A DNA stretch of 64,000 nucleotides. Source: CAVSCR01 sp963726575. Its GTDB lineage: Bacteria > Actinomycetota > Actinomycetes > JAHEKZ01. Where the stretch lies: NCBI GenBank assembly GCA_963726575.1, contig CAVSCR010000006.1, forward strand, positions 186,001 to 250,000, given 5' to 3'. A model generated the notes under the pieces. The model worked only from the letters and a program-made list of their open reading frames with translations, searched no databases and was not told where the DNA came from. The first letter of the stretch is position 1; each line of letters opens with the position of its first letter. This document shows positions 29,377-38,263 of this stretch, piece by piece. Made by a program: the position numbers and the translations under genes.

Positions 29377-30750
29377 CTACGGGTGAGGGGGCAGGGCGAT
29401 CCGCCACCACGTGCTCTTGAGCCCGAGCGTCCACCGGAACTCATCAGCGCTGACGACAACGGAGGCATCGCGGCCGCGCAACCGAAGTGCCGTCACTCGC
29501 CCGCCCCAGCGACCGAGTCCGTCACGGGCGGCCACGACGACAGCTGTCAGGCGGCCGAGTTGTGGCCAGTTCGCCTCGATGGTCCTGGCCGTCACCGACG
29601 CGCGCCAGGCATGGCCCCAGTTCGCGGCTCCGGTGACGACACCGTCGTAGGGATCCGGTTCGGCGACCAGGTAGGGCTGCGATCCCGCAACGGTGTACCC
29701 GCCGTCGGCAGAGGAGAACATGGCCAATGCGGGGAGGCCGGCGTAGCTGAGGTACTTGCCGCCGGTGGCGTCCACCGCACGGCTCTGCGACGCCGATTCC
29801 CAGGCGACGCCACCGTAGGCCTGGCAGGTGGTGTCGCAGATGTCCCACGGCCTGTGACTGGCTCGCGCGTTGTGGCGCATCAACAAGGCGTACGAACGAG
29901 CGGCGACCGCCTGCGCGGCGTAGGCGGCCTTGGTCCAGCCACCCGGCACCTCGGCTCCGACGACTCCGTAGAGGTACTGCTGCAGACGCACCACATTGAT
30001 GGCCGTCACCCCGGAGGCCCACTCGTGCACTCTCACCTGACCGCGATACAGCCGACTCGTCGCCCCTTCGCGCAGCGTCGCCTGACTCTGTGACAGATCC
30101 GGCGTGATCGGCGACCCGGTCTGCGTCGACGTACCGACGACAAGGTCGTCCGGCTGCGCAGAGATCACGACGCGTTGACCTGATGCACTCAGCGCCAACA
30201 GCTGAAGTCCACCGGCGGTTCGCACGACGCGATAGATGCTGACTCGTGCACCAGCGACACGGCGAGGCAGCGATGCGGCAGGCTGTCCGACGACGTTCGC
30301 GAACGATCCGGGAAGCGCGTCGAAGGTCACGGTGGCGTGACGGTGGATCCGTCGCGGAGCCGCTGACAGTTGAACGCGGATATTGGTGCTGTTGGCGATC
30401 GTCGACATCGTGGTGCCGGGGTAGTAGAAGGCAAGGATCTGGCGGTAGCTCTTGCCGGAGCGACCCATCCCCTCAGCACCGAACTGCGACATGCCGATCC
30501 CGTGGCCGAATCCACGACCGATGAAGTGCAGCGCTCCTGAGTGCGGACGCGGGTACAGCTCTGCGGCATGCGCAGTGGCCGGCACGGCCAACGCCAGTAC
30601 AGACGCACACGCGGCCGCGCCCGTCACGAGAGCCCCGACAGGGGTCGTCCACCGGGTGCGCACGAGGAGTCCATCGGCACGATCGTGGATCCGCTTCACC
30701 CTCTCGGCCCATGGCCTGGCCCAGGGAGCCTCGGCTCCGCGGTCCCCCAC
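29377..30750 (-). CDS. SpoIID/LytB-domain secreted protein
   Basis: This 457-residue protein has a basic N-terminus and a hydrophobic segment (about 38-60) ending in ATAHAAE, a signal peptide. GRGFGHGIGMSQFGAEGM (about 78-95) then SYRQILAFYYPGT come first. The SpoIID domain proper (about 225-385; QQYLYGVVGAEVPGGWTKAAYAAQAVAARSY, split by variable loops) follows. SpoIID proteins cleave denuded glycan in peptidoglycan, and LytB enhances amidases. It is next to a PGRP amidase with a 9-bp gap, so both probably act on the wall together. The start is GTG 30750. Confidence 0.87.
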   Translation of the reverse strand: MGDRGAEAPWARPWAERVKRIHDRADGLLVRTRWTTPVGALVTGAAACASVLALAVPATAHAAELYPRPHSGALHFIGRGFGHGIGMSQFGAEGMGRSGKSYRQILAFYYPGTTMSTIANSTNIRVQLSAAPRRIHRHATVTFDALPGSFANVVGQPAASLPRRVAGARVSIYRVVRTAGGLQLLALSASGQRVVISAQPDDLVVGTSTQTGSPITPDLSQSQATLREGATSRLYRGQVRVHEWASGVTAINVVRLQQYLYGVVGAEVPGGWTKAAYAAQAVAARSYALLMRHNARASHRPWDICDTTCQAYGGVAWESASQSRAVDATGGKYLSYAGLPALAMFSSADGGYTVAGSQPYLVAEPDPYDGVVTGAANWGHAWRASVTARTIEANWPQLGRLTAVVVAARDGLGRWGGRVTALRLRGRDASVVVSADEFRWTLGLKSTWWRIALPPHP

Positions 30751-30759
30751 GGCTCGATC

Positions 30760-33447
30760 TCAGCGCAGCCAGCCGACGACGTCCACCGTCACCGCGGCGC
30801 GTCCCCATCGGCTCTCGATCCGGACCGCGCCAATCGCGCTGACCGGGACGATCACCAGCGAGGTGCCCGGAGTCCGGGCACTCGTGACCAGGTCAGCCCG
30901 CCGCGGTGGCCGGCCATCAGCCGGGTAGGCGCTGATCTTGGTGGGGTCCCGGTGCATGCCGACACCGATTTGCAGCGCGACGTACCGGGCTCGAGCCGGC
31001 ACGCCGAGGCCACTGACCCCGGCGATCCGCAGCCGTACCTGCGAGCCGGCCTGCATCACGTGGTTGGCCAGCAACCGGCGTGGACCCACGCTGTGCCACA
31101 GGGCCCCCGAACCGTTCACCTGGTAGCCCAGCACGGTGATGCTCACCGCACCGGGGGCGTCGCTGGCCACGTCAATGCTGTCGTTCGTGCCGAGCGGCAC
31201 GAGCACGCGGTGGGTCCCCACCTGCAGTGGAGCCGTCACCACTTGCGGTGGTCCCGGCCGGCTCTGACCCTCGCCCCACAGCCACATCTGCTGGGCCTGT
31301 GAGGTCGATGCCGTGCCCACTTGCAGCCAGGCGGCTACCGCTCCGGCGGGCACCGGTGAGTTCGACGTGGCCAAGCTGATCGGCGTCCGCGCCTCGATCG
31401 ACAACGGCGTGCCAGCCCCGGCGACCGTCACGCGCCGTACCGGGGTGTAGCCGCTGCCTGCCGGAGTACCCGTTCCTGGGTCGGTGGCGTAGTAGCCGAC
31501 CACGTCGACGATCACGCGAGCGGCGCCGCCACCGTTGGTCACGGTCACCTGGCCGTCAGCACCTGGGGCGACCACGGCGATCGAAGCACCTCGCTGGTGC
31601 GCGGGGATCCGCAGCGTGTCCGCGCCTCGGGCAGCCAACGACGGGGTCAGACCGAGCCGCACGGCCCGGGCAGCACACGTCGTGCGCACGGACAGGACGA
31701 CCGCACTCACGCCGGTGGCTGGCACACCCGCCCGACCGAGAACCGGGATGTCAACCCGACCCGTCGGCGCGAGCACGTAGGGCGTGGCGCCGCCTGCACT
31801 CGAGGCGGAGTCGAGCAGCGTTCGCGACTGGACCGGCTGGTACCAGCCCGCGGGTCCCGAGCCCGGCACACCAGACCCGGGTTGTCCGGGCGAGGCGGTA
31901 CCGACGACCACCTGGCGCACCCAGCTCACCGAACGAGAACGTCCGGCCCAGCTGTCCAGCTGCATCAGGTAGGGCCCGGGCGCCACGGCGGCGCCGGAAT
32001 CGTTGCGACCGCGCCACCCGACCGTGATCGGCTGGCGCCGCGACGCCGTGCCGCTCATCGTCCGCACCGGCGCGCTGCCACAAGCGGGCGTCACCGTCAG
32101 CCGCCACTTCTCCTTCCTCATGACCCGGCTGTGCACCGTGAACATCAAGTCGCGCGGCGCGGCCGTCAGCCGGGCCGCGGGTGACGTGAGGCTGGGGTTG
32201 ACGAGGTTGGCACCCATGTACTGGGTCACCTGATTGCGAATGGTGGCCAGCTGCGCGTACAGATGTCCGCCAGGGCACGCCGTGAGGTCGGCATCGCGGT
32301 GGCCGTTGATCACGCCGAAGCGCACCTGCTGGCCGATGGAGTACTTCGTACCGCCCTCGGCGTCGGTCAGCGTGGTGTGGCCCCGAGGGTCGCGGTAGAA
32401 CGCCGCCAGCCGCCATGCCAGCAACGCAGAGATCGCATCGACCATCACCGACGGTGCCGCCGACGTCTCGAAGTTCCCCAGCGCCGAGACGGCCATCGAG
32501 TCCGTGTTGAACCCACCGGTCGCTCCGCCGTGCACGGCGCCCGTCAGCGAACCCTTACGCCCCTCGTAGATCCGACCGAACTTGTCGACCAGGAAGTTGT
32601 AGGGCATGTCCGCGTAGCCCTCACTCATGACCGCGTAGCTGTAGATGCCCCGCACCATCCCGGCGGCCTGGGCGGCGGTGTACGACGTCGACGACGCGGT
32701 GTGATGGATAAAGGCGGCCCTTACGGTGCTGTCGAAGTACGTGGGTTCGCGGATCGACTCGTCGGCGCCCCACTGCTTGCGGGTGATGATCGGAGGACGA
32801 GCACCGGCCGCCATCGCCGATGACGCCGGCGCCGCGGGTTGCAGGTCGCCGTCGGCGGGTGAAGTGCCTGGGTCGATCAGGTCCACGCGCAGGTCGTCGG
32901 GCAACGGCCCGGAGATGCGGTCCACCCGCACCTGCACCCCGTCGGACGGGCCGACATAGAGCGGTGACGTTCCCGAGCGGGCACCCGGCGCGAGCTCGGA
33001 GCGATCGGGGGTGTCGTCGGACTGCCCACCCACGACGTACCAGCGTCCCCAGGTGCCGTTGGTGCGGGTTCGGACGCTGACCAAGAGGTGGACCGGACGT
33101 GCAGTGGGCAGCCAGGTGACGCCCAGCGTCGCGAACGACGACGTGGCCGTCGGCGCGGTCAGGATCGCCGGCGGCCGGACCCGACTGGTCTGCCGAGCGC
33201 TGGCCGCACCGGGCGGGCCCCCACTGCTGCGGGCGATCGCCGCGTCCAGCTTGCGCGCCACCGGTGCCGGGGTGGCGTCCCGCGCAGCCGCGGGGTCGAC
33301 GCCGGACAACGCGAGGGTCGTCAGGTGGGCTGCCACCGGGTGTGGCGCCGTCGTGGGTCGGGTGAGCGTCGGGATCACGGTCAGGACCGGGACGGCCACG
33401 CTGAGGGTGAGCAGCACGCCCAGGGAGCGACGAGGGGACACACGCAC
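30760..33447 (-). CDS. Secreted N-acetylmuramoyl-L-alanine amidase (PGRP/Amidase_2) with C-terminal repeats
   Basis: This 895-residue exported protein cleaves the MurNAc-L-Ala bond. The signal segment RSLGVLLTLSVAVPVL is at the N-terminus. The amidase domain (about 215-410) has the zinc ligands in FIHHTASS and NGHRDADLTACPG and the PGRP motif YNFLVDKFGRIYEGR. A FlgD-like Ig module (GRNDSGAAVAPGPYLMQL) follows, then three related beta-rich repeats of about 115 residues, each ending VVGY/VLGY/VVGW-like. GTG 33447 is chosen for GGAGG about ten bases upstream and its place just before the signal peptide; 33576 is further out. A SpoIID gene lies directly downstream. Confidence 0.9.
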   Translation of the reverse strand: MRVSPRRSLGVLLTLSVAVPVLTVIPTLTRPTTAPHPVAAHLTTLALSGVDPAAARDATPAPVARKLDAAIARSSGGPPGAASARQTSRVRPPAILTAPTATSSFATLGVTWLPTARPVHLLVSVRTRTNGTWGRWYVVGGQSDDTPDRSELAPGARSGTSPLYVGPSDGVQVRVDRISGPLPDDLRVDLIDPGTSPADGDLQPAAPASSAMAAGARPPIITRKQWGADESIREPTYFDSTVRAAFIHHTASSTSYTAAQAAGMVRGIYSYAVMSEGYADMPYNFLVDKFGRIYEGRKGSLTGAVHGGATGGFNTDSMAVSALGNFETSAAPSVMVDAISALLAWRLAAFYRDPRGHTTLTDAEGGTKYSIGQQVRFGVINGHRDADLTACPGGHLYAQLATIRNQVTQYMGANLVNPSLTSPAARLTAAPRDLMFTVHSRVMRKEKWRLTVTPACGSAPVRTMSGTASRRQPITVGWRGRNDSGAAVAPGPYLMQLDSWAGRSRSVSWVRQVVVGTASPGQPGSGVPGSGPAGWYQPVQSRTLLDSASSAGGATPYVLAPTGRVDIPVLGRAGVPATGVSAVVLSVRTTCAARAVRLGLTPSLAARGADTLRIPAHQRGASIAVVAPGADGQVTVTNGGGAARVIVDVVGYYATDPGTGTPAGSGYTPVRRVTVAGAGTPLSIEARTPISLATSNSPVPAGAVAAWLQVGTASTSQAQQMWLWGEGQSRPGPPQVVTAPLQVGTHRVLVPLGTNDSIDVASDAPGAVSITVLGYQVNGSGALWHSVGPRRLLANHVMQAGSQVRLRIAGVSGLGVPARARYVALQIGVGMHRDPTKISAYPADGRPPRRADLVTSARTPGTSLVIVPVSAIGAVRIESRWGRAAVTVDVVGWLR

Positions 33448-33615
33448 GGCGGCAGGACCTCCGGGGCCGGTTGTCGAGCGTGCCGCGAGGCACGGAAGGG
33501 GTTCGCGGTTCGGTCGGGGTTCCTGGTTGGTATCGGCCGACTTCTCGCGGACCTGAGTCGACGCAGCGATCCCCACTCAACCACCGTGGACGAGCGCGCT
33601 GAAGTCCGGCGGCCC

Positions 33616-33621
33616 TAGGGT
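33616..33621 (+). promoter_or_regulatory. Predicted -10 box (TAGGGT) for the TIGR03089 gene
   Basis: TAGGGT, then CGGCGG, then ATG 33628: a leaderless layout. The 180-bp divergent gap to the amidase shows no other element I can name. Confidence 0.45.
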
Positions 33622-33627
33622 CGGCGG

Positions 33628-34470
33628 ATGGCCGGGGTCGCGGGCGTGGGAGGCAGCCTGGGTCAGCAGCTGGTGGCCAGAGCTGCCACCGACCCGGCCA
33701 GACCCCTCCTGACCTGGTACGACGCCACGGGGGCGGCCAGGGTCGAGCTGTCCGGGACCAGCTTCGCCAACGCCGTCGCCAAGACGGCCGGCCTGCTCGT
33801 GAACGATCTTGGCGTCGCGTCCGGAACTCGGGTAGAGCTCGAGCTGCCGGCGCACTGGCAGCTCGCCGTCTGGCTCGTGGCGACCTGGTCAGCCGGTTGT
33901 GTCGCCACCGTTGTGCCCTCCGACGACCTCGCGCCAACCGAGCCGCCAGCGGTCGCGGTGATCGGGCCGCGGGACGTCGCGACGCGGTCGGCCGCCGCGT
34001 TCGCGCGCGGCGCCGACGACGTCGTGGCGGTGTCGCTCGATGCACTAGGGGCACCGTTTCGCGCGCCGCTGCCGGCCCTGGTGGTGGATCACGCGGTGGC
34101 GGCGCGCAGCCAGCCCGACGAGTTCGCGCCGCTACCGGTGGCCCTCACCGCGCCGGTGTGGTCGCCCGGGTCCGGCTCGTCGTGGTCGGGCGGGGCCGTC
34201 CTGGAGTACGCGGACCGGCGCCAGCCGCCTTCGGGCTGGCTGGCCGGCGACCGGCTGTGGCACCCGGGGCCGGTGACGACCCTCGACGACGTGGTGGTAG
34301 CCCTGGTGGCCCCTCTCCTCCACGGCGCATCCGTCCTGTGGTGGCGGAACCCGCCGGGGCCGGCCGTCGTCGGAACGGTGGCGGCCGAACAGGTCACCGT
34401 GGCCTCCCGCGCAACCGCGGGCCTGCCGCCCGCCGTACGGGTGCTCGCCAGGGCGCCCGTATCCTCCTGA
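33628..34470 (+). CDS. TIGR03089 family protein (truncated ANL-like domain)
   Basis: This 280-residue protein looks like the N-terminal half of an adenylate-forming (acyl-CoA synthetase-like) enzyme. FANAVAKTAGLLVNDLGVASGTRVELELPAHWQLAVWLVATWSAG is recognisable in pieces, but no ATP P-loop (the TSGSTGxPK motif) or catalytic lysine domain is present. That matches TIGR03089, an actinobacterial family of unknown function encoded beside LCP genes. It is probably non-catalytic or acts as a binding protein. It ends 75 bp before the LCP gene. Confidence 0.88.
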   Translation: MAGVAGVGGSLGQQLVARAATDPARPLLTWYDATGAARVELSGTSFANAVAKTAGLLVNDLGVASGTRVELELPAHWQLAVWLVATWSAGCVATVVPSDDLAPTEPPAVAVIGPRDVATRSAAAFARGADDVVAVSLDALGAPFRAPLPALVVDHAVAARSQPDEFAPLPVALTAPVWSPGSGSSWSGGAVLEYADRRQPPSGWLAGDRLWHPGPVTTLDDVVVALVAPLLHGASVLWWRNPPGPAVVGTVAAEQVTVASRATAGLPPAVRVLARAPVSS

Positions 34471-34545
34471 ACGCGTAGCGGGCCCGACTGGTCCGACCTC
34501 CGGTGAGGTCAGGCCCCGAACCGACCGAGGACTGGTTGAGCGACG

Positions 34546-36018
34546 TTGAGCGACGAGGAAACCGTGCCCGGCGACGCGGGGGTTGCCGGGGCACCTGAAG
34601 ACGGCACCGCCAGACCGCGCCACCGGTTGCGCCGCGTCCTGCTGACGATCGGCGTCGTCGTGCTGATGCTGTTCGTGGCCGGCGGCGTCGCGGGGTACTT
34701 GGCGTACCGCAACCTGGATCACAACATCAACAAGATCGACATCAGCGCCGAACTCGGGACCCGACCCACCAAGGTGACGCCGACCTCGACCTCCGCCAAC
34801 CAGCCCATGAACATCTTGGTGATGGGCTCGGACACCCGTCAGGGACAGGGCAGCGGCTTCGGGAACGCGGCGGTGCTGGGTGGAGCCCGTTCGGACACGA
34901 CGATGCTGGTACACCTTCCGGCCGACCGGAAGAGCGCACTGATCGTGAGCATCCCACGCGACTCGGTGGTGCAGATCCCGGAGTGCAAGACACCAGACGG
35001 TTCCACCTACCCGGCCCACGTCGGAATGTTCAACGAGGCGTACGCGCTCGGTGGCCCCGGCTGCACCGTGCACACCGTCGAGAGCCTCACCCACATCTAC
35101 ATCGACCACTTCATGGTCGTGGACTTCCGCGGGTTCCAGTCGATGGTGGATGCCCTCGGCGGCATCCAGGTGTGCCTCCCCACCGCCATCAACGACCCGA
35201 AGAGCCACCTCGACCTTCCCGCGGGCATCTCCACCGTGCACGGTGTCGAGGCACTGGCCTACGTGCGAGCGCGCTACATCGGCGACGGCAGCGACATCAG
35301 CCGGATCAGCCGGCAGCAGGCGTTCCTGTCCTCCGTGGTGAACAAGGTGCGCAGTGCGGGGACCCTGCTCAACCCGGTCAAGCTGTACAAGTTCCTGGAC
35401 GCCGCGACCAAGTCGCTCACCACCGACCCGGCGCTCGCGCACCTGACCGCACTGCGTCAGCTCGCCAGCCAGGTCCGCAGCATCCCGCCCAACAAGATGA
35501 CGTTCATGACGACGCCGTGGATGGTCGACCCGGCCGACCCCAACCGGGTGGTCTGGCAGACCGACAAGACCGGACCGCTCTGGCAGGCCATCCGCACCGA
35601 CGCGGTATACCCGCCGCCGACGCCCAAGCCCACTGTCATCGACAACCAGCCGTTGACGACCGCGCCGGACGCCATCTCCGTTCGGGTGCTGAACGGCTCG
35701 GGTGCGCCCAACGCGGCCGGCAAGGCGAGCGCGGCGCTGCATCGCCAGGGCTACGCCATCGTGGGCGTGGGCGACACCAATCCGCAGGACTACCTGTCGA
35801 CGGTGATCCAGTACTCCCCCGGCATGGAGGACGCCGCGCGCACCCTGGCAGCCTCGATGCCGGGAGCCTCACGCGTCATCGTCCCCGGGCTCGGCAGCGT
35901 CCTGCAGGTGGTGGTGGGGCAGCAGTGGCCGGGCGTGGTGCCGGTCGTCGTCAAGCAGACCTCGACCCAGACCACGGGGATCCGCACGGCCAGCCAGAAC
36001 ATCTGCAAGATCAACTGA
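34546..36018 (+). CDS. LytR-CpsA-Psr (LCP) family ligase with LytR_C domain
   Basis: This 490-residue protein is a type II membrane protein with one helix (about residues 30-52). The extracellular LCP domain (about 85-290) shows NILVMGSDTR, GARSDTTMLVHL, VSIPRDSVV, a YVRARYIGDGSDISRISRQQ-type stretch, and the arginines that bind polyprenyl-pyrophosphate. A LytR_C domain (about 380-455; ISVRVLNGSGAPNAAG) ends it. LCP enzymes attach wall polymers such as arabinogalactan or teichoic acids to peptidoglycan. The start is an unusual TTG at 34546 with a weak ribosome-binding site (GAGG 16 bases up). A second LCP gene follows. Confidence 0.93.
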   Translation: MSDEETVPGDAGVAGAPEDGTARPRHRLRRVLLTIGVVVLMLFVAGGVAGYLAYRNLDHNINKIDISAELGTRPTKVTPTSTSANQPMNILVMGSDTRQGQGSGFGNAAVLGGARSDTTMLVHLPADRKSALIVSIPRDSVVQIPECKTPDGSTYPAHVGMFNEAYALGGPGCTVHTVESLTHIYIDHFMVVDFRGFQSMVDALGGIQVCLPTAINDPKSHLDLPAGISTVHGVEALAYVRARYIGDGSDISRISRQQAFLSSVVNKVRSAGTLLNPVKLYKFLDAATKSLTTDPALAHLTALRQLASQVRSIPPNKMTFMTTPWMVDPADPNRVVWQTDKTGPLWQAIRTDAVYPPPTPKPTVIDNQPLTTAPDAISVRVLNGSGAPNAAGKASAALHRQGYAIVGVGDTNPQDYLSTVIQYSPGMEDAARTLAASMPGASRVIVPGLGSVLQVVVGQQWPGVVPVVVKQTSTQTTGIRTASQNICKIN

Positions 36019-36136
36019 CCTCTGCCTGCGCGGGTCAGCCGCTGGCGTGTGGTGTTGCTCACGTCGGGCCCGGTTGACCAACGGAGGCGTCGCCGGCAGC
36101 CCGGCGCGCCGTTTGGGCAGCAGGCAGCGGCCGACC

Positions 36137-36142
36137 TACCCT
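36137..36142 (+). promoter_or_regulatory. Predicted -10 box (TACCCT) for second LCP gene
   Basis: TACCCT in the 278-bp gap between the two LCP genes would give a 5' leader of about 150 nt. The leader holds an inverted repeat CCGACCC/GGGTCGG at 36225-36231 and 36239-36245 and AGGAGG before ATG 36297. Confidence 0.4.
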
Positions 36143-36296
36143 GAACTTCCGCCCCAAGAGCCGAGTCCGCCGCCTGACCCCGACCCATGGCACCAGTGAC
36201 TGCCGCTCTACGTCGAAGGAGTGGCCGACCCCCATCGTGGGTCGGACCGCCCCGCCGCCCCCACCGCCAGCAGCCTGACCAGGAGGAAGCGCCCGC

Positions 36297-37745
36297 ATGA
36301 CCAGCCCGCTGCCCCCCGAGCTGTCACCGCGGGCGACCGCGGGCGCTGCCGGCTCGGCGAGCGACTCTGCGCCACGTCGTCGGTGGTGGTCGGTGCTGGC
36401 CACGGTGATGTCGGCAGCCGTCTTCACCGTCAGCCTCGGCGGTTGGGCACTGTTCACCCACTACACCGGCAAGATCGACCACATTCCGGGGCTCACGCTC
36501 GCCTCCAGTGATGCGACGGGGCCGCTCAACATCCTCGTGGTCGGCTCGGACACGCGGACCGGGCTGACCAAGAAGCAACAGCAGCAGATGCACTCCGGCA
36601 CGGTGGCGATGGCGTCTGGCCATCGATCGGACACGATGATGCTGGTCCACATCTCAGGTGACCGGAAGTGGGCGACGGTCGTCAGCCTGCCGCGGGACTC
36701 CTACGTGACGATCCCCGCGTACACGGACTCAGCCGGCAAGCACTACCCAGCCCAGAAGAACAAGCTCAACGCTGCATACGCCTTCGGTGGCGCACCTTTG
36801 TTGATCAAGACCGTCCAGGACGCGACGGGCGTGAGCATCGATCACTACGTCGAGGTCGGTTTCGGCGGCGTGGTGAACATCGTCAATGCGGTCGGTGGCG
36901 TCGATGTCTGTCTGCCCAACGCGGTGGACGACCCGAAGAGCGGGCTGAAGCTGCCGGCCGGTCCGTCCCACGTGTACGGCGACATGGGCCTGGCCTTCGT
37001 CCGGGCCCGCTACATCGACCCACGAGCCGACCTCGGGCGCATGGACCGTCAGCAGCAGTTCCTGGGATCGATGTTCAAACAGGTCACGAGCGCCCAGACG
37101 TTGCTGAACCCGCTGAAGCTCAACGCGCTGCTCAACGCCGTGCTCTCCTCGGTCCACACCGACAGCGGGCTGAACCACGACGAGATCCTCGCGCTGGTCA
37201 ACAGCCTGCGCACGTTGCGCCCCGCGTCGTTGCGCTTCCTCACCGTCCCGCTGTCGAACGTGGCGTACAACGCCGGCCCCAGTGTCGGTGAAGCGGTGCT
37301 GTGGAACCAGAGCGCCGCACACCAGCTGTTCGACAAGATCAACCACGACCAGCCGCTGGTCAAGGCGGCCGCCGGGGTGAAGCCGACCATCGCGCCGACA
37401 CAGATCTCGGTCAAGGTGCTCAACGGCAGCAGCACCTCGGGGCTCGCCGCGCAGGCCACTGACGACCTCTCGGCCGTCGGCTTCACGATCGCAGCACCGG
37501 CGGGGAACTCCAACCAGACCGACGTGACCACGACCGTCGTGAAGTACGACCCGCGGTGGAACGAGTCGCTGAAGACATTGAAGGCTGCGCTGCCCGGCGC
37601 CCAATTCGTGTCGACGCCGAACCTCGGTGCCACCTTCACGGTGATCGTCGGGTCCGACTACACGGCGCCGCACACGGTCAAGGTCGCCAAGGCCAACGGG
37701 ACCTCCTTGCAGACCCGCTCGGCCAACCAGAACGTCTGTTCCTGA
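36297..37745 (+). CDS. LytR-CpsA-Psr (LCP) family ligase with LytR_C domain
   Basis: This 482-residue paralogue of the upstream LCP protein has one membrane helix (about 32-53). The LCP domain shows NILVVGSDTR, GHRSDTMMLVHI, VSLPRDSYV, NKLNAAYAFGG and FVRARYIDPRADLGRMDRQ. A LytR_C domain (ISVKVLNGSSTSGLA) ends it. It should ligate a lipid-linked polymer to peptidoglycan outside the membrane. The ribosome-binding site AGGAGG is clear. Both copies keep the catalytic Asp/Arg set, so they may have different polymer substrates. Confidence 0.94.
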   Translation: MTSPLPPELSPRATAGAAGSASDSAPRRRWWSVLATVMSAAVFTVSLGGWALFTHYTGKIDHIPGLTLASSDATGPLNILVVGSDTRTGLTKKQQQQMHSGTVAMASGHRSDTMMLVHISGDRKWATVVSLPRDSYVTIPAYTDSAGKHYPAQKNKLNAAYAFGGAPLLIKTVQDATGVSIDHYVEVGFGGVVNIVNAVGGVDVCLPNAVDDPKSGLKLPAGPSHVYGDMGLAFVRARYIDPRADLGRMDRQQQFLGSMFKQVTSAQTLLNPLKLNALLNAVLSSVHTDSGLNHDEILALVNSLRTLRPASLRFLTVPLSNVAYNAGPSVGEAVLWNQSAAHQLFDKINHDQPLVKAAAGVKPTIAPTQISVKVLNGSSTSGLAAQATDDLSAVGFTIAAPAGNSNQTDVTTTVVKYDPRWNESLKTLKAALPGAQFVSTPNLGATFTVIVGSDYTAPHTVKVAKANGTSLQTRSANQNVCS

Positions 37746-37750
37746 TCTCC

Positions 37751-38263
37751 TCAGCCTGACGACTGAGCCCGCGCGCGCAGCGCTCGGATCTCGTCGCGGC
37801 GCGCCAACCGATGCTGCCGCCTGATCTGCGCTTCGGCATGACGCCGCCGGTCCTCGTCGTCGTCTGGGATCACCTGCGGCACCTGGCGTGGGTGCCCGGC
37901 CTCGTCGACCGCCACGAAGACGAGATAGGCCGACGCCACGTGGGTGGCGGGGTCGAGTCGGTCCCACGGTTCTGCGGTCACCCGGACCCCGACCTCCATG
38001 GACGTTGCGCCGCACCAGTTGACCTGCGCATGCACGTGCACCAGGTCGCCCACCCGCACCGGCTCGAGGAACACCATCTCGTCCATCGAGACGGTGACCG
38101 CCGGGCCCCCGCTGTGCCGCCCAGCCGCGGCCCCGGCGACCGAGTCGACCAGCTTCATGACGACACCACCGTGAACGGTACCCAGCAGGTTCACGTCCAA
38201 CGGCGTCATGATCTGGCTCAATGTGGTGCGCGAGGCAGCCATCGGCTGCGGCTGACCGGTCAT
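37751..38263 (-). CDS. Acyl-CoA thioesterase (hotdog fold, YciA/ACOT type)
   Basis: This 170-residue protein has the hotdog motif NLLGTVHGGVVMKLVDSVAGAAA and the strand SMDEMVFLEPVRVGDLVHVHAQV, placing it in the acyl-CoA hydrolase (BFIT/ACOT) group. It hydrolyses acyl-CoA to acid and CoA; the chain-length preference is unknown. The C-terminal 35 residues are charged and helical. ATG 38263 overlaps the acyl-CoA dehydrogenase stop (ATGA), so the two act as one operon in fatty acyl-CoA turnover. Confidence 0.92.
   Translation of the reverse strand: MTGQPQPMAASRTTLSQIMTPLDVNLLGTVHGGVVMKLVDSVAGAAAGRHSGGPAVTVSMDEMVFLEPVRVGDLVHVHAQVNWCGATSMEVGVRVTAEPWDRLDPATHVASAYLVFVAVDEAGHPRQVPQVIPDDDEDRRRHAEAQIRRQHRLARRDEIRALRARAQSSG

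Noticed and set aside
29377..30750. SpoIID gene as evidence of endospore formation
   Set aside because: SpoIID/LytB-domain wall enzymes are widespread in non-sporulating actinobacteria and no other sporulation genes are here.
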